Assembly: GCA_903858075.1 (NCBI GenBank)
Contig: CAIOHI010000086.1
Span: 1-9,270, forward strand
Direction: 5' to 3'
Source: an uncultured Actinomycetes bacterium
GTDB lineage: Bacteria > Actinomycetota > Acidimicrobiia > Acidimicrobiales > Ilumatobacteraceae
DNA: 9,270 bases
The stretch's first letter is position 1. Every line of letters starts with the position of its first letter. Both the position numbers and the translations under genes were made by a program. The notes beneath the pieces were generated by a model that saw only the letters and a list, made by a program, of their open reading frames with translations, did no database searches and was not told the origin of the DNA. Of this stretch, positions 1-5,836 are shown piece by piece.

Positions 1-393
1 GTCAAACACGCTGTAGTTCGGTAAAAGTTGTTTACGATAAATGCCAATAATTTTTCCGTTTTGTGCAACTGCAGCAGCATTGAAAAGTATGCGCTCTTCG
101 CCGCCTTCAACTTGTACCGCAACTGAATCGACAAAACCAATAACAGCCATGCAGTTCCCCGTTGCTTCCACAACGCTGTTGAGTGCACGCATATTGTCGG
201 CAAGAAATCCGGGCTTTAGCACCAGATCTTCCGGGGGGTAGCCCGTAATGGCTAGTTCGGGAAACGCCACAATGTCGCAACCAGCGTCGTCAGCTGTTGC
301 GTACTCGCGCAAGATCAGCGCGACATTGCCCACCAGGTCGCCCACGGTGGGGTTGATCTGAGCAAGACCAACTCTCACTGCTGAACCTGGCAT
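1..393 (-). CDS. nadE: Glutamine-dependent NAD+ synthetase, N-terminal glutaminase domain (partial)
   Basis: Reading leftward from an ATG at 393, the frame stays open to the window edge, giving the first 131 residues. The protein starts with a nitrilase-fold segment (VRVGLAQINPTVGD) and carries FPELAITGYPPEDL, whose Glu46 fits the catalytic Glu, and YRKQLLPNYSVFD, whose Lys121 fits the catalytic Lys. The third residue, Cys, and the ATP-binding synthetase domain lie outside the window. The LPNY-VFD signature is typical of the glutaminase domain of two-domain bacterial NadE rather than of general amidohydrolases. The full enzyme makes NAD+ from deamido-NAD+, ATP and glutamine-derived ammonia in the cytosol. 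It is divergent from glnII, so a consumer of glutamine faces its producers. I see no clear Shine-Dalgarno or -10 in front of the start. A stand-alone nitrilase is the alternative but is less likely. Confidence 0.9.
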   Translation of the reverse strand, partial: MPGSAVRVGLAQINPTVGDLVGNVALILREYATADDAGCDIVAFPELAITGYPPEDLVLKPGFLADNMRALNSVVEATGNCMAVIGFVDSVAVQVEGGEERILFNAAAVAQNGKIIGIYRKQLLPNYSVFD

Positions 394-464
394 GAAGTGC
401 CTAATTTGTGGGTTTCCAACACGTTGTCAGGCTACCGAACTCACTCTCACCCACGCACCTTGTA

Positions 465-483
465 TTAGGTAAGCCTTACATAA
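465..483. promoter_or_regulatory. Iron-box-like palindrome (DtxR/IdeR-type operator candidate)
   Basis: The sequence TTAGGTAAGCCTTACATAA has two 9-base arms around one central base, and the arms pair in 8 of 9 positions. Compared with the actinobacterial iron box TTAGGTTAGGCTAACCTAA it has the same 19-bp length and symmetry. Allowing W at positions 7 and 13 and S at position 10, only position 16 (A instead of C) departs. It lies 119 nt before the preferred glnII start and 72 nt before the nadE start, so it could act on either gene. Binding by an iron (or manganese) sensor of the DtxR family is an inference from this match. Confidence 0.5.
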
Positions 484-493
484 ATAGGGATGC

Positions 494-531
494 TTCACAC
501 AGAGTTAACAATTGAGAAATGGAAGTGAAAC
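494..531 (+). promoter_or_regulatory. GlnR-box-like phased pentamers upstream of glnII
   Basis: Four 5-mers lie in exact 11-bp register: TTCAC (494-498), TTAAC (505-509), GAAAT (516-520) and GAAAC (527-531), each separated by 6 bases. The GlnR site described in Streptomyces is built from gTnAC-n6-GaAAC units with the same period. The middle pair TTAAC-n6-GAAAT fits one unit with one mismatch besides the weak first base. The order here is a-a-b-b rather than the canonical a-b-a-b, so this is a degenerate match. Support comes from its place before a glutamine synthetase gene with a GlnR-like regulator downstream. Confidence 0.4.
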
Positions 532-590
532 TGCTTCTTGGCAACATATAGCAATCACTTCTGGGCTTTGACTCAGTACCACCCATATGG

Positions 591-595
591 AAGGA
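591..595 (+). promoter_or_regulatory. Shine-Dalgarno that decides the glnII start
   Basis: AAGGA lies 6 nt in front of the GTG at 602. It falls inside the would-be coding sequence of the longer form starting at ATG 587, so it argues for GTG 602 as the true start. Confidence 0.55.
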
Positions 596-601
596 ACTGC
601 C

Positions 602-1594
602 GTGCCATTTCAGGCCGAATACATCTGGATCGACGGTGTGAAACCCACACCTACATTGCGTTCAAAAACCAAAGTCATGGCTGACGACGAGAAGATCTCC
701 GTTTGGGGATTCGACGGTTCATCAACAGAACAAGCTGGTGGCGAATCATCAGACTGCGTTTTGCGCCCAGTCTTTTCTTGCCCAGACCCTATTCGTGGTG
801 GCAAGAACATTCTCGTGTTGTGCGATGTTCTTCAAGCAAAAGACGACAGCCCACACCCAACAAACACTCGTGCTGCATTAGCTGAACAAGCAAAGAAGTA
901 CGCCGACCAAGAAATGATCTACGGCATCGAGCAGGAATACACCATGTTGCGCCTTGATGGCACACCATTTGGTTTCCCTGCTCCACAAGGCCCTTACTAC
1001 TGTGGCGTTGGCGCAGGCCGCGTTGTTGGTCGTGAAATTATTGAAGAGCACACGCAGGCTTGTATCGATGCTGGTCTCATGATCTCTGGCACCAATGCCG
1101 AAGTAATGCCTGGTCAGTGGGAATTCCAAATTGGACCCGCAGACGCATTGACCTGCAGTGACCACATGTACGTGGCACGTTGGCTCTTGCAGCGCATCGC
1201 TGAAGATTACGATGTAGTCATCTCATTTGCTGCAAAGCCAATGAAGGGCGACTGGAACGGTGCTGGTGCACACACCAACTTCTCCACCAAGGCAATGCGC
1301 AACGACACCAACTTGAAGGCAATCACAGCAGCATGTGAAGCCCTCAGCAAGCGCGTCATGGAACACGTCGACCACTACGGCGACGACATCGCAAGTCGCC
1401 TCACCGGAAAGCACGAAACTGCTCCGTACAACAAGTTCAGCTACGGCGTGTCCGACCGCGGAGCTTCTGTACGTATTCCATGGCAGGTTGGCCGCGATGG
1501 CAAGGGTTACGCAGAAGACCGCCGCCCGAACGCAAACGTCGACCCGTACACCGTTACCCGTCTCATTCTTGAGACCGTATGTGGCGCCGCATAA
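602..1594 (+). CDS. glnII: Glutamine synthetase type II (GSII, eukaryote-like)
   Basis: This protein condenses glutamate and ammonia into glutamine using ATP, in the cytosol. It is a GSII: the N-terminus AEYIWIDG, the segment WGFDGSSTEQA, the metal-binding IEQEY and GQWEFQIGP, the NGAGAHTNFST loop and the late TGKHETAPYNKFS-GVSDRGASVRIP block are all family hallmarks. GSII is short and is not regulated by adenylylation. I prefer the GTG at 602 (330 aa) because AAGGA at 591-595 sits 6 nt before it and because Streptomyces/Frankia GlnII begin right at this point (M-x-F-x-AEYIWIDG, from memory). The in-frame ATG at 587 would add MEGTA but has no ribosome-binding site. It is followed by a strong hairpin and then glnA. 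GlnR-like and iron-box-like sites lie upstream. Confidence 0.93.
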   Translation: MPFQAEYIWIDGVKPTPTLRSKTKVMADDEKISVWGFDGSSTEQAGGESSDCVLRPVFSCPDPIRGGKNILVLCDVLQAKDDSPHPTNTRAALAEQAKKYADQEMIYGIEQEYTMLRLDGTPFGFPAPQGPYYCGVGAGRVVGREIIEEHTQACIDAGLMISGTNAEVMPGQWEFQIGPADALTCSDHMYVARWLLQRIAEDYDVVISFAAKPMKGDWNGAGAHTNFSTKAMRNDTNLKAITAACEALSKRVMEHVDHYGDDIASRLTGKHETAPYNKFSYGVSDRGASVRIPWQVGRDGKGYAEDRRPNANVDPYTVTRLILETVCGAA

Positions 1595-1619
1595 GCGCTT
1601 CTCGTACATAAAAAGTAGC

Positions 1620-1647
1620 AACCGGGGGGCCAATGTGCCCCCCGGTT
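1620..1647 (+). terminator. GC-rich hairpin between glnII and glnA
   Basis: AACCGGGGGGC (1620-1630) and GCCCCCCGGTT (1637-1647) form a perfect 11-bp stem around a 6-nt loop. It begins 26 nt after the glnII stop and ends 42 nt before the preferred glnA start. No U-tract follows (CGCATTTACG), so it is not a classical intrinsic terminator. It may be an I-shaped actinobacterial terminator, a partial terminator that lowers glnA relative to glnII, or a 3'-end stabiliser. An ATG inside the loop (1633) opens a longer glnA frame but is an implausible start. Confidence 0.7.
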
Positions 1648-1674
1648 CGCATTTACGCCAAAAACAGGCACACT

Positions 1675-1680
1675 GAGGAG
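1675..1680 (+). promoter_or_regulatory. Shine-Dalgarno of glnA
   Basis: GAGGAG ends directly before the ATG at 1681, too close to serve it, and 9 nt before the in-frame ATG at 1690. This favours 1690 as the glnA start. Confidence 0.6.
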
Positions 1681-1689
1681 ATGTCAGAG

Positions 1690-3027
1690 ATGCTCGAACA
1701 GCAACGTGAATATGTTTTACGCACAGTGGAAGAACGCGGTGTGCGCCTCGTGCGGTTGTGGTTCACCGACATATTGGGCAACTTGAAGTCGTTTGCCATT
1801 AGCCCTGCCGAATTAGAAAATGCTCTCGAAGACGGAATGACCTTCGACGGTTCATCTATTGAAGGTTTCAGCCGTGTGCAAGAAGCCGACGTGCTTGCCA
1901 TTCCCGACCCCAACACTTTTGAAGTTCTGCCGTGGGCCGACCCCAAGGGAACCGAAGCACGCGTGTTTTGCAACATTCATAATCTTGATGGAACACCGTT
2001 CGATGCCGACCCTCGCCAAGTGCTGAAGCGCAACCTCGATGCCGCCGTCAAACTTGGTTATGCGTTTTATATTGCACCCGACATTGAATATTTCTATTTT
2101 GCTCCTCCGCAAAAAGGTGAACTTCCTCAACCACTCGATGAAGGTGGTTTCTTCGACCTCACCACTTCCGACATCGCAACTTCATTGCGCAAAGAAACTA
2201 TTCGCACTCTTGAAACAATGGGCATCCCCGTTGAATACAGCTTCCATGAAGACGCACCGAGCCAGCACGAAATCGATTTACGTCATACCGATGCTCTCAC
2301 CATGGCCGACAGCATTATGACCTTCCGTCTCGCAGTACGTGAAGTTGCTGCAATGCACAACGTCCATGCAACCTTTATGCCAAAGCCTCTTGAAGGAGTT
2401 CAAGGTTCAGGCATGCACCTGCACTTGTCTCTCTTTAAAGGTGAAGACAACGCTTTCTACGACGAAAAAGATGCCTACAACTTGTCACCTACTGCAAAGT
2501 CATTTATGGCTGGTCTCTTGCGACATGCGGCAGAAATTACAGCGGTCACTAACCAAACTGTCAACAGTTACAAACGACTTGTTCCTGGTTTTGAAGCACC
2601 TGTACATATTTCATGGGCACGCAACAACCGCAGTGGCCTCATTCGTGTGCCGGTACCTAAAAAAGGCAATGCCATGGCAACACGTATTGAATACCGTTCG
2701 CCCGACCCTGCCACGAACCCATACCTTGCATTTTCCGTCATCCTTGCAGCAGGTCTGCGTGGCGTTGAGCAGGGCTACACACTTCCCACCGAAGCCGATG
2801 CAAACTTATTTGAAATGAACGATGCAGATCTCAATAAATTGAGCATCGAACAGTTACCACAATCACTTTCTGACGCACTCAACATCATGGAACGTTCCGA
2901 ACTTGTTGCAAGTGCGCTTGGCGAACATATTTTTGAATGGTTCTTGCGCAATAAGCGTGCAGAATGGCGCGGCTACAAAACACAAGTCACCCCATTTGAA
3001 CTCAACCGTTACCTTCGGTCGTTGTAG
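1690..3027 (+). CDS. glnA: Glutamine synthetase type I, GSI-alpha (GlnA2-like)
   Basis: This is a second glutamine synthetase, of the dodecameric bacterial type. Visible family blocks are LVRLWFTDILGNLKS near residue 20, MTFDGSSIEGF at 50-60, the metal-site PDIEYFYF, HEDAPSQHEIDLR, GSGMHLHLS, NSYKRLVPGFEAP and RIEYRSPDPATNPYLAFS. From ATG 1690 it is 445 aa, the usual length of the GSI-alpha group and of mycobacterial GlnA2 (from memory), which it resembles down to the C-terminal TPFEL--YL. The adenylylation Tyr of GSI-beta (NLY-L) is replaced by Phe (NLFEM), so control by GlnE-type adenylylation is unlikely. ATG 1690 is chosen for its Shine-Dalgarno and for agreement with GlnA2; ATGs at 1633 and 1681 are alternatives. 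The gene follows glnII after a hairpin and is 14 nt before the GlnR-like regulator. Confidence 0.95.
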   Translation: MLEQQREYVLRTVEERGVRLVRLWFTDILGNLKSFAISPAELENALEDGMTFDGSSIEGFSRVQEADVLAIPDPNTFEVLPWADPKGTEARVFCNIHNLDGTPFDADPRQVLKRNLDAAVKLGYAFYIAPDIEYFYFAPPQKGELPQPLDEGGFFDLTTSDIATSLRKETIRTLETMGIPVEYSFHEDAPSQHEIDLRHTDALTMADSIMTFRLAVREVAAMHNVHATFMPKPLEGVQGSGMHLHLSLFKGEDNAFYDEKDAYNLSPTAKSFMAGLLRHAAEITAVTNQTVNSYKRLVPGFEAPVHISWARNNRSGLIRVPVPKKGNAMATRIEYRSPDPATNPYLAFSVILAAGLRGVEQGYTLPTEADANLFEMNDADLNKLSIEQLPQSLSDALNIMERSELVASALGEHIFEWFLRNKRAEWRGYKTQVTPFELNRYLRSL

Positions 3028-3041
3028 GTCTTTTTTTCATA

Positions 3042-3722
3042 ATGGAATTCATCGTTGTATATCCCGAACCGGCAAACTCTGACCTTGCCCGCACCCTCGA
3101 CATGTCGGGGTACCGCTGGAAGGCTGTCTCGTCGCCCGAACAAGCGCTAGAGCACGAGCCCACCACGGGTTGGGCTGGTGCTGTGGTCAACTGCGAAGAC
3201 AATGCCGAAGCAGCGTGGGCCTTTTGTCGTGCGCTGCGCAAACGTGATGCACTGGCTTGCCCCATCTTGGTTCTCATTTCTGGTGCTGAACTTGGGCAAC
3301 TGGAGTTGCGCGATGAAAACTTCGACGATTTCTGCATCACCCCATTCCACCCACGCGAATTAGAAGCACGCTTGCGTCATCTCACCCATTCCGAGAGCGC
3401 TGTGGTACGCGCAGAGATGATTGACTATGCGGGTTTGAGTTTGAATCTCGAGACCTACCAGGCAACTTTTGAAGGCCAACCCCTCGACCTCACGTACATG
3501 GAATACGAACTCTTGAAGTTCCTTGCTCAGAACCCTGGGAAAGTTTTCACTCGTGAAATTTTGCTATCGCGTGTGTGGGGCTATGAGTACTACGGCGGAG
3601 CCCGCACGGTCGATGTGCATATTCGTCGACTTCGCGCAAAGCTTGGTGAAGAGCACGCCAACCTCATTCAAACAGTACGCAGTGTGGGCTACCGCTTCGG
3701 GCAGTCACGCTGGAATGGCTAA
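3042..3722 (+). CDS. glnR: GlnR-like orphan OmpR-family regulator with degenerate receiver domain
   Basis: The 226-aa protein has a receiver-like domain (1 to about 115) and an OmpR/PhoB winged-helix DNA-binding domain (about 125-224). The C-terminal part, with LDLTYMEYELLKFLAQNPGK, VFTRE-LLSRVWGYEYYGG, RTVDVHIRRLRAKLG and TVRSVGYRF, follows Streptomyces GlnR nearly residue by residue from memory. GlnR is the global nitrogen regulator of actinobacteria. The receiver lacks the acidic pocket (YPE at 7-9), has Asn50 where GlnR and classical regulators have Asp, Ser80 at the Thr/Ser position and Thr100 instead of the conserved Lys. Control by phosphorylation is therefore very unlikely. No histidine kinase is adjacent. 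The gene starts 14 nt after glnA with no good ribosome-binding site (a T7 run precedes it), suggesting translational coupling. Likely targets are the glutamine synthetase genes beside it. A GlnR paralogue with another target is possible. Confidence 0.75.
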   Translation: MEFIVVYPEPANSDLARTLDMSGYRWKAVSSPEQALEHEPTTGWAGAVVNCEDNAEAAWAFCRALRKRDALACPILVLISGAELGQLELRDENFDDFCITPFHPRELEARLRHLTHSESAVVRAEMIDYAGLSLNLETYQATFEGQPLDLTYMEYELLKFLAQNPGKVFTREILLSRVWGYEYYGGARTVDVHIRRLRAKLGEEHANLIQTVRSVGYRFGQSRWNG

Positions 3723-3731
3723 TACGTTTTA

Positions 3732-4304
3732 CTAGCCCGTAATTGCTTCGTAGCCAAGCAACAGTGCAAAAAAGAAGAACGTTGTTGCTGCACCAATTTT
3801 GATAGTGCGCTCTGGAAGTCGTGCTCCCATTGCACGGCCAACCACAATTGCCAGCGCATCGGCAATGACCATTCCTACAGTGGAGCCCAACCATGTACCC
3901 ACAACACCTTCGCGAGTTGCCAAGGTAATGGTGGCAAGCATTGTTTTGTCGCCAAGTTCTGCGAGGAAAAATACAGTTCCTACCGCTATCACAACATGCT
4001 TCGCCGTTTTGTTTGCCCGCGCCGTGTCGTCGTCGGTGAGTTCATCGCCGCGCAGTGTCCATAGCCCGAAACCCACAAATGCAAGAGCAGCAACCGCATT
4101 AATTGGGCGCGTAGGTAGCGCTGCACCAAGCATGGCTCCAATGCCAACAGAAGCAAGGTGAACAAGAGCCGTGGCAAGTGTGATGCCAATAAGTACGGGA
4201 AGAGTTTTGTAGCGAGTAGCAAAAGCCAATGCCATTAACTGGCTCTTATCGCCGAGTTCAGCAATGAAAATGACACCCAGGCTGAGAAAAAATGCGTGAA
4301 ACAC
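3732..4304 (-). CDS. GDT1/TMEM165 family (UPF0016) cation transporter
   Basis: This 190-aa membrane protein has two copies of the family signature E-x-G-D-K: ELGDKS at 16-21 and ELGDKT at 116-121. Each sits in a hydrophobic segment of one half of an internally duplicated six-helix protein. The acidic residues of these motifs form the cation path in known members, which move Mn2+ or Ca2+ across membranes (yeast Gdt1, human TMEM165, and bacterial Mn2+ exporters). Export of manganese is the likeliest role here, by inference. The charged linker at about 85-103 separates the halves. The start is GTG at 4304, overlapping the deaminase stop by one base (TAGTG), so translation is probably coupled. 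It is the last gene of the minus-strand operon and converges on the glnR-like gene with 9 nt between the stops and no clear terminator. Confidence 0.9.
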   Translation of the reverse strand: MFHAFFLSLGVIFIAELGDKSQLMALAFATRYKTLPVLIGITLATALVHLASVGIGAMLGAALPTRPINAVAALAFVGFGLWTLRGDELTDDDTARANKTAKHVVIAVGTVFFLAELGDKTMLATITLATREGVVGTWLGSTVGMVIADALAIVVGRAMGARLPERTIKIGAATTFFFFALLLGYEAITG

Positions 4305-5671
4305 TAAACGAGTTTCTGAATGCGTCGCGAATGAACTGCGTGCGTGCGCAACATCTCATCTACTTTTGTGCTCACTAGTTCCTTATTGCGCACCAAGGCT
4401 TTGCCCTGCACAATGGTGTCGCGTGCACTGAGTGGCCCACAACGAAGCCATGCCTCAATGGGGTCGGCAAGTGCACCCGCAAAGGCAGGGCCGGTGAGTT
4501 GCCAAATGGCTAGGTCGCCCACTGCTCCAACACTGATTTCGCCAATTTCACCAATGCGACCTAAGCAACCAGCTCCACCAATGGTGGCAACTTCCAACGC
4601 CATGCGTGCTGTTCCAGCGTGTGCGCCACTTTTCAGTTTGGCCAGCAACATTGCTTGTCGTGCTTCTAACCACAACGATGCGCTGTCGGCCGATGAGGAA
4701 CCATCTACCCCAAGGCCCACATGCACACCCGCTGCGCGCATGTCGACCACTGGCGCTATACCTGACGCCAAAATGAGATTGCTGCTCGGACAATGTGCTG
4801 CGCCTACTCCTGCTGCACCTAAACGTTTCACTTCGTCGTCATTGGGCATCACAGAGTGTGCCAACCAGGTTCTACTGGTGCACCAACCTGTTCGCTCTAA
4901 ATACTCCATTGGTCGACAACCGAATGTTGCAATGGAAAATGCATCGTCTTCGCTGTTTTCTGCAAAGTGTGTGTGCAGACGCACATCAAGTTGTTCGGCA
5001 AGTTCGGCCGAACGCACCATGAGTTGCTCGGTCACACTAAAAGGTGAACATGGCGCAAGTGCAATGCGCACCATTGCCCCATGCGCACGGTCGTGGTGTT
5101 GAGCAACTGCTTCAGCCGACAAACGCAAAATATCGTCGTCATCTTGCACCACATCGTCGGGTGGTAGCCCGCCATCTTTCACACTCAACGACATCGAGCC
5201 ACGCGTGGGGTGAAAGCGCATTCCTAGATCTTTTGCAGCATCAATTTCTGCAGTTAACAAATCACCTGCACCATGCGGGTGCAAATACAAATGATCGGTG
5301 GAGGTCGTGCAACCAGACAGTGCCAATTCTGCAAGACCTACCCATGCACTCACATGAACTGCTTCTTCGTCAATGGCGCGCCACAATGGGTACAACGTTT
5401 GTAGCCAACCGAAAAGTGCGGCATTAGTCATTCGCGGGTACGCACGTGTGAGGTTTTGATACAGGTGATGATGTGTATTAATAAGCCCCGGCGTTACCAG
5501 ACAGTTGCTTGCATCAATGACTTCCACAGCTTCAGGTGGAGCATCGAGAGAAGAACCCACACCCGAAATGAGCCCGTTGGTGATTGCTACCCAACCACCC
5601 GGTAATTCACGTCGAGTGGCATCGACCGTTGCAACTAACAGCGCATTGCGCACCAACAGGTCGGCGCGCAT
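4304..5671 (-). CDS. Amidohydrolase-family deaminase, probably 8-oxoguanine deaminase
   Basis: This 455-aa cytosolic enzyme belongs to the metal-dependent amidohydrolase superfamily (TIM barrel). Visible metal and catalytic residues are the HHH of PGLINTHHH (67-69), H233 and H235 with E238 in HTHFAEN, H272 in LAHSV and D323 in GVDGSSSAD. The segments LFGWLQTLYPLW, LSGCTTSTDHLYLHP, GMRFHPTRGSMS and ALAPCSPFSVT match Pseudomonas 8-oxoguanine deaminase as I recall it, more closely than the atrazine/S-adenosylhomocysteine deaminases. That enzyme (EC 3.5.4.32) turns 8-oxoguanine into urate and ammonia, clearing or salvaging oxidised purine. The ATG start at 5671 lies 5 nt after the small membrane gene, and the stop overlaps the transporter start. 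Related purine or triazine deaminase activity is the main alternative. Confidence 0.85.
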   Translation of the reverse strand: MRADLLVRNALLVATVDATRRELPGGWVAITNGLISGVGSSLDAPPEAVEVIDASNCLVTPGLINTHHHLYQNLTRAYPRMTNAALFGWLQTLYPLWRAIDEEAVHVSAWVGLAELALSGCTTSTDHLYLHPHGAGDLLTAEIDAAKDLGMRFHPTRGSMSLSVKDGGLPPDDVVQDDDDILRLSAEAVAQHHDRAHGAMVRIALAPCSPFSVTEQLMVRSAELAEQLDVRLHTHFAENSEDDAFSIATFGCRPMEYLERTGWCTSRTWLAHSVMPNDDEVKRLGAAGVGAAHCPSSNLILASGIAPVVDMRAAGVHVGLGVDGSSSADSASLWLEARQAMLLAKLKSGAHAGTARMALEVATIGGAGCLGRIGEIGEISVGAVGDLAIWQLTGPAFAGALADPIEAWLRCGPLSARDTIVQGKALVRNKELVSTKVDEMLRTHAVHSRRIQKLV

Positions 5672-5676
5672 GACGA

Positions 5677-5832
5677 TTAAATGTTGAGGTCGAGAAGTTC
5701 GCTATCGGCGTTGCGCACTTCACCGTCTTTATAGAGAAGGTGACCCAAGAGTGCTGCAATGCCAGCAGTAGACAACCCAACGATGATGGGGAAAATCACA
5801 AGAGCGATAACGAGGATGATGGCGCCTGGCAT
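5677..5832 (-). CDS. Small single-span membrane protein, 51 aa, unknown function
   Basis: An ATG at 5832 opens a 51-residue frame that fills the space between ridA and the deaminase, with 4-nt and 5-nt gaps. The protein begins MPGAIILVIALVIF and has one long hydrophobic segment (about residues 4-33, with Pro15 and small residues in the middle), then an acidic, soluble tail (KDGEVRNADSELLDLNI). An N-out or N-in topology cannot be decided by eye. The tight fit inside the operon and the sensible membrane-plus-tail layout argue that it is real. There is no Shine-Dalgarno, so it may depend on coupling to ridA translation. I do not recognise the family. A role as a small membrane partner of the GDT1 transporter in the same operon is only a thought. 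Confidence 0.7.
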   Translation of the reverse strand: MPGAIILVIALVIFPIIVGLSTAGIAALLGHLLYKDGEVRNADSELLDLNI

Positions 5833-5836
5833 GTGA

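Larger units (their letters stand above)
394..601. other. Divergent intergenic region between nadE and glnII
   Basis: This 208-nt stretch is the longest non-coding part of the window. It holds a near-perfect 19-bp dyad at 465-483 and a series of GlnR-like pentamers at 494-531, both listed separately. It must contain the promoters of nadE (minus) and of the glutamine synthetase genes (plus). No textbook -35/-10 pair stands out. TTGGCA at 538-543 and TATAGC at 547-552 are weak core elements that are not properly spaced with each other, which would suit an activator-dependent promoter. I see no convincing small ORF or RNA gene. Confidence 0.6.

Noticed and set aside
405..440. Second GlnR-type site on the minus strand before nadE (CTGAC and GAAAC)
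   Set aside because: The two pentamers are 9 nt apart rather than 6 and do not fit the 11-bp register.
460..488. Sigma70-type promoter overlapping the iron-box-like dyad (TTGTAT with ATAAAT)
   Set aside because: The spacer is only 14 nt and the -10 match is poor; not enough to annotate.
1633..1689. N-terminal extension of glnA from ATG 1633 (19 extra residues)
   Set aside because: The ATG lies in the loop of an 11-bp hairpin without a ribosome-binding site, and the extension has no counterpart in GSI proteins; GAGGAG plus ATG 1690 fits better.
2339..2818. Open frame of 159 aa overlapping glnA on the same strand
   Set aside because: Frame-shifted shadow of glnA; low-complexity Leu/Thr-rich translation and no ribosome-binding site.
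3007..3037. Possible attenuator before the GlnR-like gene: short hairpin followed by T7
   Set aside because: The stem is only 4 bp (ACCG/CGGT), lies within glnA codons and is about 10 nt from the T-run, so it is too weak to call.
3711..3745. Terminator between the convergent glnR-like and GDT1 genes
   Set aside because: Only a 5-bp GGCTA/TAGCC stem with an 11-nt loop is visible; not convincing.
4344..5102. Long open frame on the plus strand (252 aa) within the deaminase region
   Set aside because: It is antisense to the deaminase, and its translation (Ser/Pro/Ala-rich, no motif) is typical of a shadow frame.
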